A stretch of DNA of 22,772 nucleotides from Chromera velia (taxonomy: Eukaryota > Sar > Chromeraceae). The stretch is taken from assembly GCA_018398765.1 (NCBI GenBank), contig JAHBMJ010001585.1:5001-27772 (forward strand), read 5' to 3'. How positions within the stretch are numbered: position 1 is the first letter of the stretch; each line of letters starts with the position of its first letter. A program made the translations under genes and the position numbers. The notes under the pieces are model-generated. The model had not been told where the DNA came from and did no database searches. It saw only the letters and a program-made list of their open reading frames with translations. Below, piece after piece: positions 7,910 through 18,077 of this stretch.

Positions 7910-9717
7910 AGGGAGGCTTTCTTCCGAGTTCAGACGCTATCTCAGCATTTGGACCAGTCTCACCCCCGAGACCGACAGCAGCAGCAGATCTGCCTCCAAA
8001 CCCATTTGCCCCGCCTCTACCCCAACTGTCCATCTTTTCACCTCCCCCAAACCGAATCCCTCTCTCACAATTGACCCCGAGAAGAACAGTTCAACTGTCA
8101 TCTCCTCCTCGGAAACCTGTAGAGCTGAGACCTGCAAGTGCTCAGCGATCAGGAAATTACTCAGTTCGGACTGACACTTGGACAAACACAGGTTCATCCT
8201 CTTTCTTATCTTTTGCCGGTGCTGCCATCCTAGCCCAGAGTCAGCCTTTGTCCTCTGTCAGAGGCCCAGGCCTAGTGCTCCGCCTCCCAAATGGAGCCGA
8301 ACCTCCACTTGTGTCTGATTATACCCCCGGAGACCCCTTTTCCAATGATGGTCAATTGGGAAAAATGATACGGGTCTTACAGAGGACCCCGACAGAAGAA
8401 CATCAGTCGAACTTCTCCTCCTCCTCGACATCCCACCCCTTTGCACCTCCCCAACCCCTTGACCCCGAAGCTTCTTCTCAGTCGACCACGTTGATGTTAG
8501 GACCAGCTGGGCAAATACAATCAGAAATGCAGCCTGAGAATGGGGCGGTTGTTGGTTCTTTGAAAGAAGGCCGATCTGTCAGGCTCACTCACAAGAGAGC
8601 CTTGCCAGCGAATAAACCTGCCAGTGGCACCAGCATGGAGGAATGTTGGCTCGTCAACATCCCCATGTTGTTGAGAAGCCTTCAACGGATGTGCACTTCT
8701 GTGCCGCGACCCAAGGCGCAGGGAGAGTACCCCATACGCGTCCTCCTCAATGGTGCCACGGATGAGTGCAGGGTCGTTAGTGGGGCCATGCTGCAAATAG
8801 AACCGAAAGACGGTGCTATTGAAGTCCCAGATCCCCTCAAGAGAATCCCTCTCAGACAACTGAAACCGTACACCCTTAAAACGACCGATGGACAGCCCCC
8901 CACCTCGGTCCCCTCTGTGGTATGGAGGCGGGCGTTGCGAAAAAAGGGATACCCCCAGTCTGCACCTTTGGCAGTCTACCCAACCAGCCACTGGCTGCCA
9001 AGTGTTGAAGACAGGGAGTTTGGGATTGTTCAACCTGCAAAAGACGGTACAGGGGATTCAGAACAACTGATTGGTTTTTTCGGTGGAAAGAACAACCTTC
9101 TGCATCTGCCAGTGGGTCGGAGGGACCAGTATTTGTTCAATGTTGAGCGCGTGCTTGCCCCTGCACAAGAAAATGAGGAGGTTCAAGCCATCATGACACG
9201 TCTCCTGAAAATCTCTTTCTACTCCCTCCCAAACAACCTCCTCAAATTCCTGCTTGAGAATGAAGGACCAGGCGCCTCTGATCCCTCCCGACTGCCCTTC
9301 CACCTACCTGACAAGAGCTGGATTTTTTGTCGCGTTCACCTCTTCCACCTGGAGAGGTTTGACGAGTACCATTCAGCAGCGAGAGAGGAGATGCGTGAGC
9401 GAGGAGACACGAACCCAGATGAGGACCAAATAAAAAGGATGGCTGATGAGGCACTTGACAGTGTCTTGCCTGAGCGCCTTTGCATACCTTGCAGCGCTCG
9501 CAGCCTCATCGATGAAAACCGCAGACTGCAGGCTTTTCCCTACATTGATTACAATCCATCCAACCCTGCCATTGCTCCTCCGAGTGGTCTAGTGAGATGG
9601 AAAGGCATTGACCCCCGTCCCACAGCCCACGTCATTCTGAAAAAGCTGGACGGACCTGAATTTTTCAGGTTGTGGAAAGCCACGCGAAAGTCCGGTGCTA
9701 AGATTTCAGAGAAGTGA
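7678..9717 (+). pseudogene. Long unrecognised polyprotein segment (Met at 7897)
   Basis: This is the longest unbroken stretch: open from 7678 to a TGA at 9715, with the first Met at 7897 (606 codons from there). The first ~220 residues are Pro/Ser-rich. From about residue 230 it becomes globular with mixed hydrophobic and charged sequence. Around 8740-8790 it reads LLNGATDECRVVSGAML, which faintly recalls a retroviral-type aspartic protease active site (LLDTGAT...) but lacks the catalytic Asp. The C-terminal third has a long charged helix (near 9360-9470), a CIPC pair and a Trp/Lys/Gly-rich stretch. No family was recognised. Its length and lack of stops suggest stronger conservation or later decay than its neighbours. 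Confidence 0.55.
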
Positions 9718-10380
9718 GAGGATCTTTTCATCTCTGAAGAAAAGCATATGCGGGAGCCCCACAACTCCATCCTGGCTCTGCGATATGACACTTTCAAGCT
9801 CCTGTTGAACCCAATGTACGCGAGTGCCGATGTGTGCGACATTTGTGAGGTTCAACAGTTGGACCCTCGAGCATGCCTCGGACACAACTCGTACAACTGC
9901 CTCACCAGCAGTGGACTGACCTCCTGCTGTGGACACCGGCCTGGACTCCGGTACAGTCGGAAGGATGGCACGTCTTTCCTCTGCATCTGTGAACTAGACC
10001 CCACATGCACCTCCTGCTCATGTCCAGGAGGGGCAAAGTTCAGAGAGATTCGGGATGAGCCTCTTCATGGGGAACTCAGGCCCTTGCTTGAATGGTTCGT
10101 GAGGAAACGTTTCGAGCTTGAGCCAAATGAATGGGACAAGCTTCCGTTCTCTCTAGCCACCGTGTTTCGACAGATCTTTGTCCACGTTTTTTCTGTTGCA
10201 CAGAATCCAACGGAGGCACAGCAAGAGGACCGCCCTCCCAATCTGGGGTCAAAGCTCTACAAAGCGTCTTTGCTGAGGGTCGAACTCCCAGCCCAGCGGT
10301 GGCACGGAGTTCAAAAGGCAGAGCCATCTCTATCTTTGACCAAGAATCAAAAGCACAAAATAGCAGTAAGGCAGAGGTAG
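9718..10380 (+). pseudogene. Cys-rich, possibly zinc-binding polyprotein segment
   Basis: The segment is in phase with the one before, after the TGA at 9715; it has a Met at 9748 and ends at a TAG at 10378. Residues ~25-95 contain CDIC, a CLGH, CCGH, CIC and CTSCSC, at least ten Cys and two His, which suggests one or two zinc sites or a disulphide-rich fold. The downstream part is amphipathic with several Trp and Phe, then basic. Family unknown. Confidence 0.5.
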
Positions 10381-11226
10381 ACCGAGTCCTTTATCAGAGA
10401 CCTCAGTCCTTCGATCAGGCTGTCTCTGAGCGACCTGCATGTTCCGACTGGGGTTCACCCTGACGATGTTCGGGCCGCAGCCCCTCCTCGCCCAGGGGTA
10501 GCCGACACCAGATTGCAGTCGGTTCCAGAAGAGCCCGCTGTTCCTTCCAACTTCAAAGAGGAATTGGAAATAGGCCATAATTTCCTCCTTCTTAAGGCCC
10601 TCTATCAAGGAAAATGGGAGAGGCTCACGGAAGGGCAGATGGCATTGACACACTGGCAATCGACTGGCAGTCAAGTTCCGTCTGCCCAGGCTCTGATTGA
10701 TTTGATCTAGAAGTCGATCTTGCCAGACAGACTGAACACATTCATTTTAATTCACCCTCTTGTCTTCTTGCTCGATCTGCTGACAGACAGTAACGGACAC
10801 CCTCCAGCTTTTTTCATCCCTATATGGCTCAGGCACACGCCCAGTGAGCCTAGGGCGAAAGCATCCACCCTGCTCCCAAACTGGGTGGTCTTGATGAGGA
10901 TTTGGGGGTCCGCTGTTTTTTTCCCTCCGGAAAAGCAAGCCCGGTCCAGACTGGGAAAGGGTAGTCAGATTGATCAAGGGTCCGACGGCCTTCCCCTCCC
11001 TCGACCCTGCGAGAAAAGCTTTTATGCCTGGCTTCTTCATGAAGTTACTCAAAAGCCCAGGCAGGCTGTGCCTCCTTCCTCCTCTTCATCTACGGGTCTC
11101 TCCCTCCACCGCCCCCGCCCTCCGCGTCTGATGCTACCAGCACCCTTACCCGCAGAGGAAGCGCCCTCCCGTTTATCAGCTGCGCCAAGCACGCCGCGTT
11201 CCCAATTTTTGGATCAGTGTCTATAA
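10381..11226 (+). pseudogene. Unrecognised polyprotein segment
   Basis: The frame is continuous apart from a TAG at 10708, and ends at a TAA at 11224. The part before 10708 is helical and charged. The part after it is hydrophobic for ~30 residues (LIHPLVFLLDLL), then globular with Trp and Phe, then Pro/Ser-rich. The hydrophobic stretch is too short and mixed for a confident membrane call. No known domain was seen. Confidence 0.4.
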
Positions 11227-11982
11227 TCCTTCCCCTCCCAAGAAAGAAACACCACGAGAAAGAGGCTGAGAATCCATGATAAGCGACACTTTTTCACCTG
11301 TCTCCAGAGAATTTGCAATCGATATCATACGCTCCACGACCCGACGGCACGTCGGGCCCAGCAAATCCGGATCCGCGTGGCAGCGGATACTGCCAGTTCC
11401 ATTGACATCATGAGTGTCGATGAAGGTATCCACCTCCAACTGATCTTTAACAGGGATGGGGAGCTCCACCCAAACCCCGCCTTCTTTACGAGAAGGGAGT
11501 TTTTGAATGAAAAACAGATGATTCAAGGAGGGGGCGCTCAATTCCCTTCACTGAGCCGCAGTCTTATCCGAATTCGGATGGATGACGCTCGACCACAGAC
11601 TCTGCGCTCGTCCGGGAAGACCCTAGTCCACTTTGCCAAATTTCGTTTCCGAAACCACTTCCTCATTTTTGGTCTCAGTTGGCTCTGACGTTGCTCCTTC
11701 AATTGGAGAGAATTGGAGCCATACAGAGATGGAACCAGACATATCGAGATCTCCCATGGAAAAAACCTTCAGGGAATTGAGATGGAATGAAGCCGCTGGC
11801 TTCTTCCCGTCGATATCGATCTGATTCACACTCGGGTCACGTTTCTCCAGATCAATGAAGCCCCCCCTGACACCCACCTTTTCCACCCCGATACCCCCCT
11901 TTTTCACCTACCCGTCTCTTCTGCACGCCGTCAAAGAAGCCCGAGGGAACGTGCCATGGATGGGACGGGTGGCAGGGCTTGA
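11227..11982 (+). pseudogene. Unrecognised basic polyprotein segment with a degenerate NPG-like motif
   Basis: It is in the same frame, with TGA stops at 11686, 11788 and 11980. The first 60 residues are very basic (Arg/His/Lys). Near 11455-11484 the frame reads DGELHPNPAF, resembling the DGDIEPNPGW of 2A-like motif 2. The stretch after 11690 keeps protein-like composition in this frame, although other frames are also open in places. No family was recognised. Confidence 0.35.
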
Positions 11983-12552
11983 GCCCGCCCAGCAGCCTTC
12001 TCCCCCGACCCGACTCAAAAGGAACCCAGTCTCCCCGACAGGACCCTCAGTCCCCTGTCCCTCGCGGGGGACCGCGACGAGAGACCCATTTGGGCAAGGA
12101 GGACATCCTCACCAGACGCCTCCCTCAGGAGAATGAGAACAGCAGCCAGCTTCTCTCCCCCAGTGTTCCCCAGAAGCCCGTTGAAAAATTTGTTGGAGGA
12201 GAGTCGTCGGGAGGAAAGCACTCTGGGCATACAAGAGGAAGAGCAGTATACAGACGAGGACCAACCCGAAATCAACCCGTATCAGCAATGGGAGACGGAG
12301 CAGGACGCAACGGAGATGCAATTGGAGAAGCAGCAGGAGGAAGCTCCCCCGCCTACCCCCGAATCTGCAGAGCCGATGCAGTTGGTGGAGCAGCAGGAGG
12401 AAGGTCCACCGCCTGCCCCCGAATCTGCAGAACCAATGCAGTTGGTGGAGCAGCAGGAGGAAGCTCAACCAACTGCCCCCGAACCTGCAAAGTCGATGCC
12501 GATAGACGAACATCGAGAGAGTGATGAGGAATTGGTCGATTATGACCTTTGA
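11983..12552 (+). pseudogene. Acidic Gln/Glu/Pro-rich segment with 20-residue repeats
   Basis: In the frame carried from upstream it ends at TGA 12550, with an ATG at 12133. From about 12190 it is very acidic (Glu/Asp/Gln) and leads into three 60-bp repeats. Between about 11990 and 12190 a second frame also looks protein-like, so a pair of compensating indels is possible there. It is probably disordered; function unknown. Confidence 0.45.
12316..12495 (+). repeat. Three tandem 60-bp coding repeats
   Basis: Units start at 12316, 12376 and 12436, each encoding MQL-(E/V)-(K/E)-QQEE followed by a Pro/Ala/Glu-rich half. Because the unit is a multiple of three, two frames remain open across it. 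Confidence 0.9.
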
Positions 12553-13440
12553 ATGAAACGGAAACAAGTCAACAGAATGTTTTTATTTCTTTCACTTCCT
12601 TGTCTATGCCTCCACCTCCTACATTGAATGATCTTCCCTCTTGTCCCCTCCCCCCTCGACACTCTTCCCCCTCCCGTCCCTTCTCTTCTCCTCTTCCTAA
12701 TGTGCAAGTCCCAAAGCAGTCAAAGATTTTGCCTCCGAAAAAATGACTGCGCTCTCCTTCTAAGAGCAAGAAGTCAAGAAGGAAAGAGCAAGGCCGTGAG
12801 AGAAAGGAAAAGTTCGATCGGGAGGTCGGACAGCGTTGTCACTCGCAGTCTCGCTCAAAGCGACGTTCCTTTAATCAAAGAAAGAGCAACCGAAAGAAAC
12901 AATCGGACTCTATTCATGCTTCAATGTTCTTTACTTCTTTTGTTGTGTCTCAGATGTTTACTCCTCCCTCCACCTCTACTCCCCCTCCTCCCTTTTTTTT
13001 TTATGCTGGTGCTGGTAATTCTGACTCTCCCTTCGACGAAGTTTCTTTCCTTTGTGACCCTCTTCCTCCTCAACTCACACAAATCTATTCAGATCATTTC
13101 TTACCTGCAGTTTCTTCTGACTCAGTTGAGAAAGGAGGCCCTTTCTGTCTCTTTGGATCTCTTGCTTCAGAAGAGAACAGACTGATAGCAGAGAACCTCC
13201 AACGAACGTCTTTGTCTTCTTCTTCTCTTCCCCTCTCCTCTTCTATGCACGAACTTTTTTCTTTTAAAAGAAAGGCCACTGACCATTTTTCGTATTGTTC
13301 TTCCTCAGCTGCTGTACGGGAGGAAGACGATGATCGGGACGAGATCTCATCTGCAGAGTACACATGTGCATCTTCAGTTTGTCTTTCCGAAAATTCCAAT
13401 TCATCTGACTGCATCTTTGCCGACGTGCCCGACGGCAAGC
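12549..13440 (+). pseudogene. Basic and Ser/Pro-rich linker upstream of integrase
   Basis: The coding frame changes at 12546-12552, where a one-base loss in the CCTTT run is the simplest cause. It then stays open except for a TGA at 12744. It starts Ser/Pro-rich, becomes strongly basic with RS/SK/RKK clusters (about 12747-12905) that look like a nuclear localisation or RNA-binding region, then Ser-rich and acidic up to the integrase. A copia protease would normally sit here, but no DSG/DTG motif is visible. Confidence 0.5.
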
Positions 13441-14242
13441 GTCCTAAGAAGGTGAAAGTCAGTGCAGAATATGCACGTGAGTACCTGCAGTATGTATATC
13501 AGGAAGTGGGGCACATTGGTGGAAAGGCTCTTTACACTCTCGTCTCTCCGTATCTTGCCGTGAAAGGCCTGAGAAAAATGTGTGAAGAACTAAAAGCAGA
13601 GTGCAACACTTGCCTGCAAGTCCACGGTCTCCCAAGGCGCCTTCGTGGACAGAGAGGCTCTCATCTGAGAACTTGTGCCCCCCTGCAGCAGATAGCGGTG
13701 GACACAATTTTTCTGTATGGTCAACCTGTCTTGACGGTCATGTGTGAAGCGACAAGTTTCCTCATGGCCATCCCACTGAAAGACACGAAGGCAGAGACTG
13801 CATGGAAAGCTTTTGAGGAAGGATGGTTGAGACCTTTTGGCTATCCTCTTTCTTTTCGTGGGTTTGTAAAAACGGACAATGGGAGTGAATTCAAGGCCGT
13901 TTTCTCCTCCATGCTGGAGGACTTGGGAGTTAGACAGTTATGGACCCCCCCCGGTCCAATGGGCTGCTCAAACATCGGCATGATGATTTGAAACGTCTTG
14001 TCGAAGCAGCTCTTTTAGACAGAGGCATAGAAAAACGGCACTTCCGTCAAGTTCTTCCTCGCTGTGTGTCTCAACTTAACCTCCTTCCCTCTGTCAACTC
14101 TGACAAAAGATCTCCGTACGAACGTCTTACATCTCAACGTCTTCTCCCTCCCTCTCTTGAATGCATGCTTGCTGAAGTTCACAAGAAAGGTCCGACAGCA
14201 CTCTCTCCCCTGAATTTGACTGTCGGAGAAAGAGTATATTAG
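13441..14242 (+). pseudogene. Integrase (zinc-binding and DDE core), broken
   Basis: Integrases insert element cDNA into the host genome. The zinc-binding domain shows a GHIGG His (13512), then C-x2-C (13602, 13611) after 29 residues. The first His of the HHCC set seems replaced by Tyr. The core has the first Asp at 13701 (in AVD) and the second at 13875 (TDNGSEF). The third acidic residue, expected after NG-x-x, is Lys at 13970-13972. The frame shifts at a C8 run (13945-13952), and the second-to-third spacing is 31 residues instead of about 35, so a little more than one base may be missing. Then comes a C-terminal region ending at TAG 14240. The lost third residue and the shift make it inactive. 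Confidence 0.85.
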
Positions 14243-14848
14243 AAGAACCCTCGAAAGACCTACCGCTCGCTCGACATCAAGTGGCGGCTCTTTGAAGTAT
14301 CCTCTCTCGTTCCTCACTCCCGCTTCCTCGTCTATTTGACTCCCATCTCTGAGTCTGGAGAGAGACTGCAGAGTAAGGAATATCTTGCCCACTCTTCTTG
14401 TTTTGTTCGTACACCTTCTCATCCCCTCCCTTCTTTCTCCCGCCCTGCCCCAACTGATCGCCAGTCGCAGTCTGAGAGACCCCCTGAGACTAGAGGGGAT
14501 CTCTTTATAGAGGTACCAAGTGATGAGAGACCACAAGAACCAGCTCGGTCTGCAAGCGATCAGTCAAAAAAGAAATCTTCCTCTTCTTTCTCTTCTTCTT
14601 CCATTCTTTTTGCAGAAAGCATGGAGTTCAAAAGTCAAAAAGACTCGTTTCCCGTTGGGTTGGCCTCAGCCGGCCCTCTTCCAATCAATGAAAGAGAGGC
14701 ACAGTCTTCAAAGGATTCTCGTTCGCTTCCAGATGAAAGATAAACCGACGAAGTCAGAACGGGAAAGAAATCTATATCTCAGTCTGCCCATTCTTACTCT
14801 TCTTTTTCTCATTCTTTTCCACGTATTCTTGAAGGAAAACCTATTTTT
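14243..14848 (+). pseudogene. Integrase C-terminal region and Ser/Lys-rich linker
   Basis: The frame continues from the integrase past TAG 14240. The first ~45 residues (K-x-x-R-K-T-Y-R-S...W-R-L-F-E-V...) have the small beta-rich look of an integrase C-terminal domain. It then becomes Ser/Pro/Gln-rich with a run of Ser, and crosses a TAA at 14741. This matches the variable linker between integrase and reverse transcriptase in copia elements. Confidence 0.55.
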
Positions 14849-16465
14849 TTGTTTTCTAAACCTGTCCTCCCTCAACCTCCCTCTTCCCAAAGAGAACCCA
14901 AGTCAGAAAAAGACACTGAGCGCCAGAGTTTACTGACCCCTTCTCCTTCAGATGGAGAGACGTGGCGTTTCACAGTCCAGAGAAACCCAGAGCTATTGAA
15001 GAAGTGTCCATTGATCTTCTGGAAGGATGAAGAGCTGCAGAAAGGCATGGTTGGAAGGAAGGTTGGGGTATTGACAGATAGATTTCTTCTTGTGCATGTA
15101 TGGGGGTCCTATTCACAAGGACAACTGTGTGAAAGAGTCCTTACCCCACAGTTTTATCATCCCAACAACACCATCTGTTCCACCCTGACTTCTTCACTCA
15201 CTTGCTTTCCTTACATCCGAAAGGTGTCGCCTTCTTGTCTGAGAGAATCAGAACTTTTCCTTTCTTCTTCTCGTTGCCTGCTTCCTGATGCATGTGCAAA
15301 AATCGCAAAGCACCTTGACTCAGCCTCAATCTCTTGTCTTGGACTCAATCAGAGCAAGACAGCAGACGCGATCAAAAAGACGGAGGACTGGTTGAGAGAA
15401 GCACTCAAACTGTCCCCCGATCTTACTCTTTGGGAGATAGAAACGGAGTCTACTGACGTTCCATCAGACAGTGAAGAAAATAAATCGAATCAGCTGATAG
15501 AAAGTGTTTTCTTTTGTCTTGATGGTCTAACTGACCCTTCACAGTTCCGAATTCCTCTTTACTCTTCTAATGTCCCCAGTCCCTCTCTCCCTGATCTGTC
15601 CATCTCGTCTTCGTCTTCTTCTTTTTCTTCTTCTTTATCTTCCTCCCCGTCCTCTTCAGCAGCTGCAGAAGGAGAGAAACAGGCTCATTATTTTGCTGCA
15701 GGAGCAACGCATCAAAAATTCTCAGTACGTCACCTCTCTCCAGATCACATGACAGACTTTAAGGCAGCCAGGCAGAAGGAATTAGATAAATTTGAACGTT
15801 TTCGTGTATTTAAGGCAGTTCCAGTTCAGTCGGTTCCCAAGGGTTCGGTCGTCTTGCCTATACTGTGGGTAGACACCTTGAAACTGAATGACGAGGGTAA
15901 AAGGGAATTCAAGTTGAGATGGGTAATTTGGGGAGATCACGACCCGCGAAAAGGTCTTGAGGTGGCAACTGACCCATGTCCGCCCGAGAATATTCACCTG
16001 ATGCTACTTGCAGCACTCAGTAGCACAGGTTTCGACCCGTCTTTCATCAGCACTGTAGACGTAAACAATGCATTTCTGCAAGCACCAATAAATGACATGG
16101 TGTATGTACTCCCCCCGAAAGAACATCCTGACTATGGCAAAAAGCTCTGGCTGTTGCAGCGATGTATATATGGACTCTCTGAGAGCCCCCTTCTTTTTCA
16201 GAAATTTCTTGAATCAAAACTTCTCAAACATGGATGGGTGAAATCTCTCCTCCGGGGAATTTGGTGGAAACTGTCAACTGACGGGGAAGTGCTTGCATTG
16301 ATGTCTCTCTATGTCGACGATGTCTGTGTTGCCAGCCTCAGTGGCCCAGCAGAGAGCCATCTGCAGGAAATTATGCAAAAGGTCGAATGTAAGCAGATCA
16401 GACCACTGCAGAGCTATGTTGGAGTGTTCTATGAGGTCACAAAGGATGAGATCTGGTGCTCATAG
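14849..16465 (+). pseudogene. Ty1/copia-type reverse transcriptase
   Basis: This 538-codon open frame ends at TAG 16463. The first ~290 residues are linker, with a poly-Ser/acidic stretch near 15600-15670. The RVT_2-type domain starts near 15760: W-V-D-x-x-K-L-N-x-x-G and a K-L-R-W-V segment, then VDVNNAFLQAP with the first catalytic Asp at 16058, then the CIYGLSESP block (YGLxQ in most copia elements), then YVDD at 16310-16321 with both catalytic Asp residues. It copies element RNA into cDNA in cytoplasmic particles. The catalytic residues are intact, but the in-frame stop cuts it off from RNase H. It follows the integrase, which fixes the Ty1/copia order. Confidence 0.9.
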
Positions 16466-17788
16466 GAGTCTTATGCAGCTAGTCTAAATAACAGAGGTAT
16501 CAGACCCCTGGTTAATCCCATCCCCGACGCAGTAAGAAAGCAAGCAGACACATCCCCTCCCCTGAACAAGAAAGAGATAAAAACCTTCCAACAGAGTCTG
16601 GGTGAGCTTTCTTACCTGGCATCTTTTACGCGTCCTGATTTGGCATACGGCACAAGTCACATAGCACAGTGGAATGCCATTCCGACCGTAAATGCTTTTG
16701 GATGGCTCCAGCGACTTGTCTCCTGGGCTCGTGCACACTCCCTCCGTGGAGTGGCAGTTCCTCGCTCTCCCAGAGCAGAGCCCCTGCATGTTGAATTACA
16801 TACTGATACATCTTTTGGTATCCCAGCCCATCCTGAGCCTCAAATTGAGTGGGTACTCACCGTCTGTGGATGTCCGCTTGCCTGGAAGTCCATCAAACCA
16901 AAGAAGGTAGCAAAATCCACAACGGATATGGAATTCATTACCGCAGAGAACGGGGTCGAACTTCTCTCCTCTCTCCTCCCTTTCTTTGAGAAGCTTTGGC
17001 CGAAAGTACATAGAACGCTTTGGTCTGACAGTCACGATCTCGTGTCCCTGGTCGGTCAACCCGTCCTTTCTGGTACGAGGGCAACTCAACAGTCTCTTGC
17101 CGCTGAAATCGACGACCTACGAGAGAGAGAAGCAGTAGAGACGTCTCTAGTCAGTATATTGCAGAAAGCAGTGCACCAGGATGTTCAAGAGAAGTTCATT
17201 GCTCTTGAGCATATCTCGACTGTCCGGAATCTTGCTAACCCTCTCACAAAGGGAAAGAGTACGCATGAGCTCTACCGACTGTTAGAACAGAAGGGAAGGG
17301 AAGCACGGAAAGGTGCGATACATCCTCTTCCTGATCCACAAAAGAGGCCTATTCTTCTGCAACCTGACCTTCAAGCAGAAGTGTCAGTGTTCTTCGAGAA
17401 TATGAACCGAGCTCAAACCACTTTCTCACAATTTTTCCCACGCTTTCCCCTCATCTGTCCGACTCGTGCTCTTCGTGATGCATCTGTGACTCCTCTCTCA
17501 GCCTTTCACTTCCACATGCTCTCCCTTGCCATGGCTTGCTCAGCTTGCCATCAGATAGGACATTCATCTGACACAAGCCCTGATATGGAGGTAGAACGCA
17601 AGGGAAGAAAGGAACTCTACCTTGAGCGAGCGGGACATACTGGCAAAGGGTGTACGTTCTGTGCTGCGATCGGCTTCCTCAGCAAGGCCCATCGAGCAGC
17701 AGATCACGCGGTTGACCAGAGAATGCCTCCAACCACACTGGCTCCTGTCACCCCGATTGGACGCCTGGTGCGGCCTCAAATCCTCTGA
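16466..17788 (+). pseudogene. Ty1/copia-type RNase H with C-terminal extension
   Basis: It continues in the RT frame directly after the TAG at 16463; the first Met is at 16640, but the copia-like block starts earlier with ESYAASL and FTRPDLAYGTSH. The RNase H core shows HTDTSF (Asp 16805), W-K-S-x-K-x-x-x-V-A-K-S-T-T-D-M-E (Glu 16931), SDSHD (Asp 17027) and L-A-N-P-L-T-K-G, where Asn at 17237 replaces the usual last Asp. RNase H degrades RNA in RNA:DNA hybrids. After the normal end the frame runs on for about 170 more residues, with CSACHQIGH and GHTGKGCTFC near 17535-17670. The frame ends at TGA 17786. Confidence 0.85.
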
Positions 17789-18077
17789 AGTGCACCCTTT
17801 GGGACCTGCATGAATGCATGAATGCATGGCATTTGCTTTATTTTTTCTTCCTCTCCCTCTTCTCTTCCTATGCATGCATTCCTCTCTCTCATTGTGTACA
17901 TCAACAAAGACCAGGCCTGGCAACACCATAATGAAATTGAATGCCTCTCTTGAATGTCTCCTCCCCTTTCTTCTTTCTTTGAATATATATGATCGCTTCT
18001 GTTCTTTCATTGTTTCCTTCTCTCACTGCAACTGCATAATCCCAATTCAACCTCCACTTGAATTCCACACAAGCCAT
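17789..18077. other. 3' untranslated stretch, no gene
   Basis: It follows the end of the polyprotein. It has short TGCATGAA repeats at about 17808-17829, a TGCATGCA palindrome at 17871-17878 and pyrimidine-rich sequence. Nothing looks coding. Confidence 0.6.
17871..17878. promoter_or_regulatory. TGCATGCA palindrome
   Basis: An exact 8-base palindrome. TGCATGC-type sites are bound by AP2-family regulators in apicomplexans; use here is only inferred, and low complexity could explain it. Confidence 0.25.

Noticed and set aside
14015-14536. Minus-strand frame of 173 codons and other minus-strand frames
   Set aside because: They lie opposite clear plus-strand integrase, RT and Gag sequence and show no domain of their own.
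1616-17788. Reassigned stop codons (an alternative genetic code)
   Set aside because: All three stops occur in frame (about 6 TAG, 5 TAA, 10 TGA), along with frame changes and lost catalytic residues. Decay explains all of it; one recoded stop does not.
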